Assembly: GCA_949825065.1 (NCBI GenBank)
Contig: OX463841.1
Location: forward strand, 19,959,381 to 20,023,380
DNA from: Odontocerum albicorne
Taxonomy: Eukaryota > Arthropoda > Insecta > Trichoptera > Odontoceridae
Direction of reading: 5' to 3'
Length of the DNA: 64,000 nucleotides
Shown piece after piece: positions 45,725-56,711 of the stretch. The position numbers were made by a program, and so were the translations under genes. Each line of letters begins with the position of its first letter. The first letter of the stretch is position 1. The notes beneath the pieces were generated by a model, which searched no databases, had not been told where the DNA came from, and saw only the letters and a list, made by a program, of their open reading frames with translations.

Positions 45725-46430
45725 ACGTTGTTTAATTCATTGATCCGTAGCAAACTAGAAAGCAATGCTTGCATTTGGAGCCCGGTGGGGTCGCAGAACT
45801 AACTCATGGTGGAGAAGGTACAAAAAAATATCTACGATATCTGTATATGAGTGAGTTTGGTGTCTATCCATGGCGTTATCCTACTCAGTTTCTGCTGGGC
45901 ATGCTCGGGTATAACTTCTAGAGCGTAAGAAGAGATCTACGTCTCCTGATATACGTTGTCAAACTTGTTCGAGGAGTTGTGAGCTGTCCAGCATTACTAC
46001 AAAAAATGGCGTTAAATGTTCCTAACAATTACACTAGACTGCGCCGGCAAGAACTGGACTCAATAACATACGCAAGAACGGGTCTTCCAGCCGCTATGCC
46101 TGTTGTAAGGGCCTTAACTCTGTTGTTTATAGTTAAGGCATTAACGTTGTGGAGGTTTTAAGACATTGTAATTTATTTTTAACAAACACTGTTTATTCCA
46201 CTTTTTTATGACGGTATAACCCTACCGGTTTCAAGGCTTTCACCTCATCTTCAGTCTTGTTTACGCTCCCCTGAAGATGAGGTGAAAGCCTTGAAACCGG
46301 TAGGGTTATACCGTCATAAAAAAGTGGAATAAACAGTGTTTGTTAAAAATAAATTACAATGGCCTTAACTCTTTTGAACGGGACTGCTTCGGATATTGAC
46401 ATATTTCATATCACATTACCAAAGCAAAAG
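45725..46430 (+). pseudogene. Jockey-like LINE C-terminus, split by a foldback element
   Basis: LFNSLIRSKLESNACIWSP (45730), EKVQKNIYD, then FGVYPWRYPTQFLLGMLGYN and SRERRRDLRLLIYVVKLVRG-like sequence in shifting frames. The open frame at 45979-46161 gives CPALLQKMALNVPN and RARTGLPAAMPVVRALTLL-like residues. After the foldback the protein resumes as ALTLLNGTASDIDIF (46361-46410). The foldback therefore landed inside the last 20 codons. GGCCTTAACTCT is present on both sides (46110-46121 and 46361-46372). Confidence 0.78.
46164..46361. mobile_element. Foldback element, perfect 91-bp arms
   Basis: Arms 46164-46254 and 46271-46361 are exact reverse complements around a 16-bp spacer. The arms include CTGAAGATGAGGTGAAAGCC and AAACCGGTAGGGTTATAC. 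It interrupts the Jockey-like LINE. The 12-bp GGCCTTAACTCT direct repeat may be its target duplication, although an extra 43 bp lies between the left repeat and the left arm. Confidence 0.95.
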
Positions 46431-46526
46431 TAAATTTTCTTCTAAGATTGAGCGCGTTAGAAAGCACTCATCAACATATTTAAGTGACTTTGAATATATA
46501 TGTATGTGTATGTTTGTGTGTATATA

Positions 46527-47794
46527 CGAGGGTTGCTACTTAAGTTTTGAGATTTGGCAACACCAGTGTAGATACGTCAAATATGACATCAACATCGTAA
46601 AGTTTGACGTTTTTAATGGTATACGTGCTCAGAAAGTTTTGTCATACGAGTACTATTTGTGTTGTTTACAGTGACTTGAAAAATTCATCTCGGCCAAAAA
46701 TGGAATTAAATCGTGAACATTTTCGTGCGATGATTTTTTTTATGATTTTCGACGTGGACTATCTCAACAACAGTGTGCCGATCAACTCGCTTCGACTTTT
46801 GGTGATGAAGCACCATCCCGGGCCACTATGTTTACTGGGTTTCGAATTCAATCGTGGTCGTGGTTCGCTCCAGGAAGAATTTTGTGAAGGTCGTCCAAAA
46901 TCGGTTGTTGTGCCAGAAAACATCGACGCTCTGCGTGAACTGATATTGCAAGATCGTCATGTGACTTATCATGAGATTGAGGTATGCTTTGGAATTAGTT
47001 CCACTTGCATACATTCAATATTGCATGAACATTTGGTCGTCAAAAAGATTTGTTCGCATTGGATACCTTATAATTTGACAATCGCTCAAAAAAGGCTCGT
47101 GTCGATTGATCCAAGGAAATGTTGAAAAAGTTCGATCGCGGTGCTTCAAAAGACGTCTATAAGATCGTGATAGGCGACGAATCATGAATCTATGCATATG
47201 AACCAGAAACTAAACAGCAGTCGACTGTATGGGTCTTTCAAGATGAGCCAAATCCAACAAAAGTTGTTCGCGCACGTAGCACTTCGAAGCAAATGGTGGC
47301 TTGTTTCTTCGGTATAAATGGTCATGTCGCAACAGTGCCTTTTGTGGAACGTCGTACGGTCAATTTTGAATGATATACTACCATTTGTTTGCCAGAAGTT
47401 TTCGGAAAAATGAGGAAAACCAACCGCCGAAGACGGATCATTCTCCACCACGACAATGCGAGCTCTCACACATCGACTCAAACAAGTGACGTTTTGGGCA
47501 CTCATAACATCGAACAGCCCTGATTTGGCACCCAATGACTTCTTTTTATTCCCGAACATCAAAAATAAATTTTTTCAACGTTTTTCAACGCCTGAAGAAG
47601 CGGTTGATGCGTTCAAAACTCGTGTTTTGAAGTTACCTCATTCGGAGTGGAAAAAGGACTTCGAAAATTCATTCAAAAGCATGTAAAAATGTATTGATCT
47701 TTATTAGAGTATTTTGAAGAACAATAAAGCGATTTTCGATGATAAATATTTGTTTTTACTTGTCTGTCTTAAAACTTTATTAGCAACACTCGTT
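46527..47794 (+). mobile_element. mariner element, full length, decayed
   Basis: Inverted termini (CGAGGGTTGCTACTTAAG on the left; the right end reads GCAACACTCGT) are flanked by TA. The transposase reads from ATG at 46700 (ELNREHFRAMIFFMIFD) through FNRGRGSLQEEFCEGRPKSV, PENIDALRELI and HVTYHEIE. It continues through SILHEHLVVKKICSHWIPYN, IGDES-stop-IYAYEPE (first Asp near 47175, with Trp replaced by TGA), TSKQMVACFF, ILHHDNAS (second Asp, near 47450), SPDLAPNDFFLFPNIKNKFF (third Asp) and TPEEAVDAFKTRVL to SEWKKDFENSF. It belongs to the SETMAR-like DD34D mariner group. Several frameshifts, stops and a small deletion between the second and third Asp make it inactive. A TACGAGTA lies in the 5' UTR at about 46644. 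Confidence 0.93.
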
Positions 47795-47948
47795 ATCATA
47801 TATGTATGCATACACATTATTTTTTATTTTATATAATTTTTGTTAATGTTGTTATTTCTTGTATTTTTCAATGTAATTGGGCTAAGCCTGTGTTGAAAAA
47901 ATAAATAAATAAAAAAATATGCGAAAATATAAGACATATTTTAAATAC

Positions 47949-48030
47949 AGTAGTCCACCCTTATCAGTAGTTTCAGTTACTCGCGGTCGAAAATATTAAA
48001 TGGAAGATTCCAACATTCCGTCAGAAGGTA
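47949..48030 (+). mobile_element. pogo/Tigger-like terminal fragment
   Basis: CAGTAGTCCACCCTTATCAG, TTTCAGTTACTCGCGGTCG, then AAAATATTAAATGGAAGATTC. From memory this closely resembles the widespread 'CAGTAGTCC..CCTTATC..GTTTCAGTTACCCGCGG' terminus of Tigger-type DNA transposons. No opposite terminus seen. Confidence 0.6.
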
Positions 48031-48381
48031 GTAACGTAACGTTACGTTACAAAGTCTAGTTCCTTCTTATCACCACAAAAAAAGAAAGGTAAGTACAGTA
48101 AAATAAGATATTTTAAGAGAGGGAGAGAGAGAGATCACATTGCCATAACTTTTACTACATTATTTTTTTTCTCCTTAAATAATATGGCATAACGCTGTTT
48201 CATAACCCTTATGATTACTGCAAGAACGCTTCCTCCTTACTCAACCTGTGAAATAAATAAGGAAGGTTGAAAGATTCCAATGTTGCTAACAAGAGCGCCA
48301 TCTGGATTCTTGAATTCGGATGTAAATTGGTTTAAGAGTAAAACTAGGAAGTGAATCCGCCAGAAATTGAACTCGGGAAGT

Positions 48382-50961
48382 TTTAAGTGAATGCTAGAGA
48401 CAACATATTGTTAAACTGGTTCTATTTAAGTGAATGCTAGAGACAACATATTGTTAAACTGGTTATATTTAAGTGAATGCTAGAGACAACATATTGTTAA
48501 ACTGGTTCTATTTAAGTGAATGCTAGAGACAACATATTGTTAAACTGGTTATATTTAAGTGAATGCTAGAGACAACATATTGTTAAACTGGTTATATTTA
48601 AGTGAATGCTAGAGACAACATATTGTTAAACTGGTTATATTTAAGTGAATGCTAGAGACAACATATTGTTAAACTGGTCATATTTAAGTGAATGCTAGAG
48701 ACAACATATTGTTAAACTGGTTATATTTAAGTGAATGCTAGAGACAACATATTGTTAAACTGGTTATATTTAAATGAATGCTAGAGACAACATATTGTTA
48801 AACTGGTTATATTTAAGTGAATGCTAGAGACAACATATTGTTAAACTGGTTATATTTAAGTGAATGCTAGAGACAACATATTGTTAAACTGGTTATATTT
48901 AAGTGAATGCTAGAGACAACATATTGTTAAACTGGTCATATTTAAGTGAATGCTAGAGACAACATATTGTTAAACTGGTTATATTTAAGTGAATGCTAGA
49001 GACAACATATTGTTAAACTGGTTATATTTAAGTGAATGCTAGAGACAACATATTGTTAAACTGGTCATATTTAAGTGAATGCTAGAGACAACATATTGTT
49101 AAACTGGTTATATTTAAGTGAATGCTAGAGACAACATATTGTTAAACTGGTTATATTTAAATGAATGCTAGAGACAACATATTGTTAAACTGGTTATATT
49201 TAAATGAATGCTAGAGACAACATATTGTTAAACTGGTTATATTTAAGTGAATGCTAGAGACAACATATTGTTAAACTGGTTATATTTAAGTGAATGCTAG
49301 AGACAACATATTGTTAAACTGGTTATATTTAAGTGAATGCTAGAGACAACATATTGTTAAACTGGTCATATTTAAGTGAATGCTAGAGACAACATATTGT
49401 TAAACTGGTTATATTTAAGTGAATGCTAGAGACAACATATTGTTAAACTGGTTATATTTAAATGAATGCTAGAGACAACATATTGTTAAACTGGTTATAT
49501 TTAAGTGAATGCTAGAGACAACATATTGTTAAACTGGTTATATTTAAGTGAATGCTAGAGACAACATATTGTTAAACTGGTTATATTTAAGTGAATGCTA
49601 GAGACAACATATTGTTAAACTGGTCATATTTAAGTGAATGCTAGAGACAACATATTGTTAAACTGGTTATATTTAAGTGAATGCTAGAGACAACATATTG
49701 TTAAACTGGTTATATTTAAATGAATGCTAGAGACAACATATTGTTAAACTGGTTATATTTAAATGAATGCTAGAGACAACATATTGTTAAACTGGTTATA
49801 TTTAAGTGAATGCTAGAGACAACATATTGTTAAACTGGTTATATTTAAGTGAATGCTAGAGACAACATATTGTTAAACTGGTTATATTTAAGTGAATGCT
49901 AGAGACAACATATTGTTAAACTGGTCATATTTAAGTGAATGCTAGAGACAACATATTGTTAAACTGGTTATATTTAAGTGAATGCTAGAGACAACATATT
50001 GTTAAACTGGTTATATTTAAGTGAATGCTGGAGACAACATATTGTTAAACTGGTTATATTTAAGTGAATGCTAGAGACAACATATTGTTAAACTGGTCAT
50101 ATTTAAGTGAATGCTAGAGACAACATATTGTTAAACTGGTTATATTTAAGTGAATGCTAGAGACAACATATTGTTAAACTGGTTATATTTAAGTGAATGC
50201 TGGAGACAACATATTGTTAAACTGGTTATATTTAAGTGAATGCTAGAGACAACATATTGTTAAACTGGTTATATTTAAGTGAATGCTGGAGACAACATAT
50301 TGTTAAACTGGTTATATTTAAGTGAATGCTGGAGACAACATATTGTTAAACTGGTTATATTTAAGTGAATGCTAGAGACAACATATTGTTAAACTGGTTA
50401 TATTTAAGTGAATGCTAGAGACAACATATTGTTAAACTGGTTATATTTAAGTGAATGCTAGAGACAACATATTGTTAAACTGGTTATATTTAAGTGAATG
50501 CTAGAGACAACATATTGTTAAACTGGTTATATTTAAGTGAATGCTAGAGACAACATATTGTTAAACTGGTTATATTTAAGTGAATGCTAGAGACAACATA
50601 TTGTTAAACTGGTTATATTTAAGTGAATGCTAGAGACAACATATTGTTAAACTGGTTCTATTTAAGTGAATGCTAGAGACAACATATTGTTAAACTGGTT
50701 ATATTTAAGTGAATGCTAGAGACAACATATTGTTAAACTGGTTATATTTAAGTGAATGCTAGAGACAACATATTGTTAAACTGGTTATATTTAAGTGAAT
50801 GCTAGAGACAACATATTGTTAAACTGGTTATATTTAAGTGAATGCTAGAGACAACATATTGTTAAACTGGTTCTATTTAAGTGAATGCTAGAGACAACAT
50901 ATTGTTAAACTGGTTATATTTAAGTGAATACTAGAGACAACATATTGTTAAACTGGTTCTA
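48382..50961. repeat. 43-bp satellite, 60 copies, with higher-order units
   Basis: An uninterrupted array of a 43-bp unit: TTTAAGTGAATGCTAGAGAC, then AACATATTGTTAAACTGG and TTATA. Copies are nearly identical. A few diagnostic variants (GGTCATA or GGTTCTA for GGTTATA, AAATGAATG for AAGTGAATG, GCTGGAG for GCTAGAG) recur at regular spacing. Several repeat after 559 bp (13 units) and others after 172 bp (4 units), showing block duplication. Stops occur in every frame. AACATATTGTT within the unit is a small imperfect palindrome. Confidence 0.98.
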
Positions 50962-51719
50962 TGTTTCTATAAGTTATTGTTGTTAATTGTGTATAATTTA
51001 TAAATTGAGCTTTGTATGTTTAAACATAGTACGAGTATATTCGTATACATGGTTCGGTACAATCCGTGGTTTCTGGCAATAATTGAGGTCTTGGAACGTT
51101 TCCTTTGATTGAAAAACTTTTAAAAATTAAAATACTACTGTTAAAAAGCAACTGTTACAATATTATTCGCTATTCTCGCAGAACATAGAAAAGTTTCTCG
51201 CTAAAATGGAGAAACTTTCCGTTATTCTACTGAACGCTACTAAAACAATGAAAGCTTTTGGTTTTTATGGAACGGTTACAAGTATCTTAAATCGAGTGAT
51301 TCACTTGATTTTTTAAATTAATTCTTAGTAATGTTTTTCAAAATTATTTTATCTGAATTTATAAATATTATATTTTTTTATTATCTTACTTCGCCAACAA
51401 TTTATGCCCTTTTTTATATAGATAGATAAAGAAGTAACAATTACAAATTTATCAAAAATATATATTTTCAATATTTACAAAGAAAAATTTTTCAAACAAA
51501 AAATGTTAAGAAATAATTATGGGCAAATAATTGCTGTAGAAGAATTGTGGAAAAGGAAGTGTAACATGCATTACATTTGTTGCATATTGTTCAGAGAAAA
51601 CGAGGCAAAAAACACAAATATTTGCAAATGTTTATTTGCTTCCTTTGCTGTAGTTGATGATATCTAATAATCAATAATAATAATTTCTTATCTTGAAATG
51701 GACGCCGAATTCACATAAT
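50962..51719. other. No gene seen
   Basis: AT-rich; TACGAGTA at about 51029. Nothing recognised. Confidence 0.4.
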
Positions 51720-52240
51720 ATCTTTATTGTATAAAATCCTTAACTGTCCCGCCACCCTCTCTTACCTCACCGTAAATTTCCGCGTCTTTCTGATCATGGA
51801 TTTGTGCTACGCTCAGACAGAGATTGTTTATAGGCCCTCACAGTTCACCGTTCTGTTTTTTTTAAGTCGCCCTTGACTGTCCATGCAGTGAGGATCTGGG
51901 ACCAGTTACAAACCAATATTATTAGACTTGCTCCGTCCTTGGCATACTTTAAGAAGTGACTGAAAAAAAACTTAATTTATAAGCAGTATTATAACGTGTT
52001 TCATTTCTGATTATTCTTTCTTCTACACCATCCCTTTCTTTCCCTTTAATTGATGATATCTCACTTTTATTTTATTATGTATATGTCCATAAATTTCATA
52101 AATATGAATAATTATTGGAATATTTTTTCGACCATGTAAATTGCTTTATTTACTTTTGTCTGGTCGGTTAGAAGAGATTGCCAGCAGGCAATAAATCAGC
52201 TAGATTGTATTTACAATGAAGTGTTAAATAAATATTTTTG
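51720..52240 (+). mobile_element. LINE 3' end (C-terminus and tail) related to the SINE tail
   Basis: TVHAVRIWDQLQTNIIRLAP and SLAYFKK-stop-LKKNLIYKQ (about 51872-51985) match the 'SxRxWNxLPxxIR...FKxxLKxxL' C-terminus of LINEs of the Jockey/CR1 type. About 150 bp later the element ends with TGTCTGGTCGGTTAGAAGAG, ATTGCCAGCAGGCAATAAATC, AGATTGTATTTACAATGAAG and TTAAATAAAT. That is the same tail found on the SINEs, in the same order and orientation. Confidence 0.72.
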
Positions 52241-52499
52241 TCTATTGAAGGATATCTTGCTGAAATGTGGAGGGTCGTCAACTTCTAAGAATTCATTCTT
52301 CTGAGAATCATTAGAGCTCTTCTGAAAAAAATCTTCAAAAAGGAATTCAGCGCAAAGACGTAAATGCTGTTTTCCCTAGAAAACCAGAAAAACTTATTCA
52401 ATTATATCTTGAAATCGGAAAAATATGCTTGCAAACTTCCTTGCCTTGGTGTTTTTATCAACGACATAACAGTATGAAGACTTTCTAAAAATTAATATC

Positions 52500-52735
52500 T
52501 TTCTTGGTCTTGTTGGTAAGATACTCGTACCTGTCTTCCGATACGGTGATTGCGGGGTTGAATCGCATTAGAAACTAGATTTTTTAAAAGGATTCAAGTC
52601 TGGTTTTTACTTAAGGTCTCCCTTTAATAGAATAGGTCTATCTTTCTAGTCGGTTGGAAGAGATTACCACATGGTAATACGTTCGCCAAGTTATACTATA
52701 CACAATAAAAGTGTAATGTAATACTATACGTCCTT
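52500..52735 (+). mobile_element. tRNA-derived SINE, nearly complete, with a 6-bp insertion
   Basis: TTGGTCTTGTTGGTAAGATA (A box), then TCGTAC as an extra six bases, CCTGTCTTCCGATACGG, GCGGGGTTGAATCGCATTAG (B-box region), TTCAAGTCTGGTTTTTACTTA, AGTCGGTTGGAAGAGATTACC, CACATGGTAATACGTTCGCC and CACAATAAAAGTG. Other copies read GATGCCTGTC or GATGCCTATC at the insertion point. Confidence 0.92.
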
Positions 52736-52959
52736 TGGAATATGAATTTAAAATACATTAATTTATCCAAGGAATTAATCGACCAGAATTTAAAGTTTAA
52801 TCCAATACAACTTACTTAAAACTAGAAAACAAATATTTTTGTTGATAAAAAAATAAAATAATATTCAAATATAATTGTTAGGTACATAAATACGAGTATA
52901 TTGATCCGGGCTATTTTCCCGTTGTAACGTTTCAGAAAGATATTTTCCCCTGGCAATTT

Positions 52960-53340
52960 GTTAATGAAAATTTTCAGCATATATAAATATCTGGGATGCT
53001 AGCTGAATGATTAATGGAACCACTCTCAAGAGATCATAGTTAGAGTGGAGATGGTACGTAGATGCTTCTTTAAAATGGAGTATCTCAAGTTTTTCAATCT
53101 CGACCTACGTATGTAAATTTGATATTGCTACATATTCTTCATACATATCGACGGTATTGAAGCATGGATTCATTCAGACCACCACAAATGAACTAGAACT
53201 AGCTTTAAAAACAATGCTGAGAATTTCATGAGTTGACATAAACCGTTATTGACATTTGAAAACGGGTGAATAAAGAGAAAGTATAGTAGTATTATCCACC
53301 ACCAAAAGGAGAAAGTTAAATTACTTTAGATTTTTTTTAT
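52960..53340 (+). pseudogene. LINE C-terminal fragment
   Basis: YKYLGC and LNE (52985-53010), RVEMVRRCFFKMEYLKFFNL and DLRM (about 53040-53115), HIDGIEAWIHSDHHK (about 53140-53190), NNAENFMS. They line up with the 'FKYLGxxLxExW...RIExARxxFxKM...LRxRxLxCYVxSVLLYGxEAWTL' block after LINE RT domains. Many frameshifts. Confidence 0.6.
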
Positions 53341-53604
53341 TTTTTCTGTGGTAAAATATAGTTAATTTTAATATTATGATTAAATTTGTTTTTACATTAA
53401 TTTGAGTTATACTAATATTTTTATCTTGATTAATGAATGTTCATCTGTATAATGCCTAATTTATATTCTTACGTGTAATGCGTGAAAATAATTCATTATT
53501 GCGTATGCATAAGTGTTAATGTTTTTTGTTATGTTTATTTATGGATGTATAATACTTAATAGCACTGCTGTTAGGCAAGAGATAAAAAGAAAAGAGAGAA
53601 ATAA

Positions 53605-53715
53605 AACAAAACCTGACTGGAATCCTTTTTGAAAAATTTGGATTCTGACGGGAGACGAACCTGGAATATACGGGCTGGAGCACAGGCGTCATACCAAATA
53701 GGCCAGGGAAGAACT
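53605..53715 (-). mobile_element. tRNA-derived SINE fragment
   Basis: In plus orientation CCTGACTGGAATCCTTTTTG, ATTCTGACGGGAGACGAACC, GGGCTGGAGCACAGGCG and CCAAATAGGCCAGGGAAGA. This is the tRNA-like head plus linker in reverse. The tail is missing. Confidence 0.78.
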
Positions 53716-53739
53716 GCGAATAGCATACTATCCCACTGA

Positions 53740-53845
53740 TTCTAAACCTGAAAGATCGATAACAAACTCGATAACGACAATTAGAGCACTATTCCATTCT
53801 AAACCTGAAGGGTCGATAACGACAATTAGAGTACCATCCCATTTT
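53740..53845. repeat. Short tandem duplication (57 and 45 bp)
   Basis: TTCTAAACCTGAAAGATCG and ATAACGACAATTAGAG recur twice. The first copy has an extra 12 bp. Confidence 0.85.
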
Positions 53846-54439
53846 TTTATTTATTGAATACTGTTTTTTTCATTCAAGCAACAAATTATCTCATTAACCC
53901 GTTATAAATTGAAGTGAATATTAAAATAATAATTCAAAAAACGTATATTTGACTTGTTTACCTAACATACGTTTTATTTGCTTACCTAATTGCACCGAAT
54001 GTATATTTTGATCTGGTTCACAGTTGATTGAGAAAAAAATGACAGTATGTCAATAGACAATACAGTTCATATTTGAAATGTAAATGCAGGATCTTTTCCG
54101 CTGTGGATATACTCGTATATCCGATGTGAAAACAAATAAATATTTACTCAACAGCTCACCATAGATAACCTTTGGGAGATAACATATGTTATGTACCATA
54201 TAATGAATGCTGTAGCTCCGTTGTTTCAATATTTCCTATTCCTCATACAATGATAACCAAATATGTTGTATCATTATACGACTTCAGAATGTCATGCATG
54301 TTTCTAATGTAAATTTTTGGTAGCGTTTTATACCACGGGGCTAAAGAGTGATTTTTTTTTTAAATTTAAGGAACGATACATATTATGCTTTGACCCGATT
54401 AGTAAAAATGTGGAAATTTCGGGGCATTTCCAATCATAC
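53846..54439. other. No gene seen
   Basis: AT-rich; TACTCGTA at about 54112. Nothing recognised. Confidence 0.4.
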
Positions 54440-55330
54440 CGAAACAAAGGCTAGTCGGAACTAGGTCCTATCCTTTATTTTTGTATGATGCTAAAACATG
54501 GACAAAAAAAGCCCGAAAACGTGCAAAAATCATTTTTTTAGATGAGGTGTTAACATCGGATTCTGAAAATCACGTGAACCGCTAGAAGAAAAAACTTCTC
54601 CATACTCCAGAAGAGAAACTAAATGTCCTCAATGTGCTTCAATGAATTATGCATTTCTAGACATGGGCTAGATAGCCTGAAGAAAGAGGCTGAGCGCTAG
54701 CAAGATGGAGCGATCAGGTGAAAATAATTGATTGGGGTAAACGTGTACACCGCGATTCCAACGGCAAATGATTGATAGGAGTAGAGATGTGCCACCAAAA
54801 CCTGTACCAGCAACATTCCTTAGACCATAACCCGCAATAGAAGTATAAATATCAAGAAGGTGGAGTTGGGTTGAACACGTAGCTAAGGGTGGATAGTGAC
54901 AGCGGTATTAAAGTGACTCGGGAAAGAATTCCTATAGAAAATAGCCGCTAGGACGCTTTAGAATAAGATAACCTGATGTGGTTGTAAAGGACACATAGTG
55001 CTTTGATGTTACTAACTGAGTCGTTCACAAGTCAAGTGAACCAAGTCCATTCTGTTTAGTTTTGAGTAAACTAGGTTCAAAAATATTTTAGTGTTTCTAA
55101 TTCTGTAAGGGTATGATCGCAATTCTGAAAAGTGTTATATTGAGTACATTTATTACACTTACTTTGTACAAAAGCATTTTTTGTTAAAAACTAAAGCTTT
55201 TCGCACACCTTTCATACGGTGATCTTAAATTAAATATTTTTGGACTTGGTTCACTTGGCTTCTGAACCACTCAATTGGAAGAAGACAACCCGGGACCGTG
55301 CTAGCTGGAGAATGGTTGTCGAGTCGACGT
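54440..55330 (+). pseudogene. LINE C-terminal region, decayed
   Basis: RTRSYPLFLYDAKTWTKKAR (about 54462-54520) matches the 'VLLYGAETWTL' block. WSWVEHVA and DSDSGIKVTRERIP (about 54863-54935) match 'WRWAGHVARMDSDR...KVTxW'. LNWKKTTRDRASWRMVVE (55270-55325) matches 'DWRxxAxDRxxWRxxVE' at the C-terminus. The order is right for a LINE ORF2 end, with an extra 250 bp of AT-rich DNA before the last block. Confidence 0.68.
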
Positions 55331-55825
55331 TTGACCGATTGGTCTATGTCCTCATGGGGGAGAAGCGAAATAATAAAAATTTACAGAAAGTCTTACATCG
55401 ATCTACTGTAAAGATTTATTTATTGATTTTATTTGTGAACAAACAGTATCTACTCGTATAATACATTATATAAAATATACACAAATTTATCTAGACCAGA
55501 GAACTTTTCATAGAAAATAACAAAGAAAAGTTTCGCGCCTAACATGGGGTAATATTATAAAAACAAACTTTACATATAAGAGAGAAAATTGTAGTAAGAA
55601 GAGAAACAAAACTCAAATAAAAAAAAAACAATATTTATAAGTAGGGTATATCGCTCACCTTCAGGTAAATCCAAAGGTAGCAAAATGCTCATTTTATCTT
55701 CTTTTAAATATTGAAATTGAAATCCCGATGTCCAATTTAATTCCTTATTGAACGTAAATGATCTTCTACTGATAATTGAATTGTTTATACTCTATCTAGT
55801 TAAACAAACGTGTAAAATAAGAGAA
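55331..55825. other. No gene seen
   Basis: AT-rich; TACTCGTA at about 55443. Nothing recognised. Confidence 0.4.
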
Positions 55826-56345
55826 ATTGTGGCACATACTTCTAGAGATGAGAGTACCAGCACACATTGTGAACTTTATTAAGTCACTGTACCAACATAG
55901 TTCGCCCGAAGTTAGGTCTCTCGTCTTCGCAATATTCATGTATGGCGCGAAGACTTGGACTCTGAGAGCAAGCGAGAGGCGTATAATAGATGCATTTGAA
56001 GTGTGGTGCTGGAGAAGGATGTCACGAATCCCATGGACAAGGTGAACTAACGCCCCCATTCTCGAAGAGTTGAGAATCCTCCGATTTTTTTAGTACATTG
56101 CTCGTGGTCAAGGAGACAGTTTGGAGAGGTTTGTGGTTACTGGAGGCGTGGAAGGACAACGCACAAAAGTAAAACTCCCAATGCGTTGAACTGACCAAGT
56201 GAGAGATGCATCTGGACTGCCTTTAACAACTGCTCATCGAGCCGTGGAGTGCAGGGACGGATAGAGAGGAGTCGTCGGAGGCTATCATTGGAGTCACTGT
56301 GCTCAGTCATGAGCTACACGACAGGATGGAATGGAACAAACGGGG
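55826..56345 (+). pseudogene. LINE ORF2 fragment with internal deletion
   Basis: HILLEMRVPAHIVNFIKSLY (RT region between motifs A and B) joins directly to RSLVFAIFMYGAKTWTLRAS, the post-RT block. The catalytic YADD part is therefore deleted. It continues ERRIIDAFEVWCWRRMSRIP and WTR, then after a stop TNAPILEELRILRFF, YIARGQGDSLERFVVTGGVE and RRTDQVRDASGLPLTTAHRA-like residues, ending near 56345. Long clear motifs show this is a comparatively young LINE copy. Confidence 0.85.
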
Positions 56346-56711
56346 CATCGGAAATATATTTTTACAAGTGAAACCGAGGAATCGACAAGTCTTTAGATAA
56401 TTGTTAACAAAAAACAAATATCAATTTGGATCTACGAGAATTAAAAGCCGCAAGCCCGTGACGTGACATTTCGATGAATCGGGAGATTAATTCATGCTCC
56501 TTAAGTTACGCTATAAATTTTCTTTGTACGCTTTCTACTCCTTTACTTTGTACGCTTTCTACTCCTTTACTTTGCTTTTTAAAATAAGTGTTCCGAATTC
56601 ACAGAAACCTTTTTTAATGGGTTTGAGATGTTCAATCGACGTCTGATATTTATTTAATCACAAATTATCCATCTTCTGATAAAAGCGTCACAGAACAAGA
56701 GGCGAAGTATT
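56346..56711. other. No gene; short 24-bp duplication at 56525-56578
   Basis: TTTGTACGCTTTCTACTCC followed by TTTAC occurs about 2.2 times in tandem. It resembles, in style only, the 26-bp repeat at 167-374. Confidence 0.6.

Noticed and set aside
48382..50961. CRISPR-like array
   Set aside because: Units are contiguous with no spacers and the context is a eukaryotic genome. It is a satellite.
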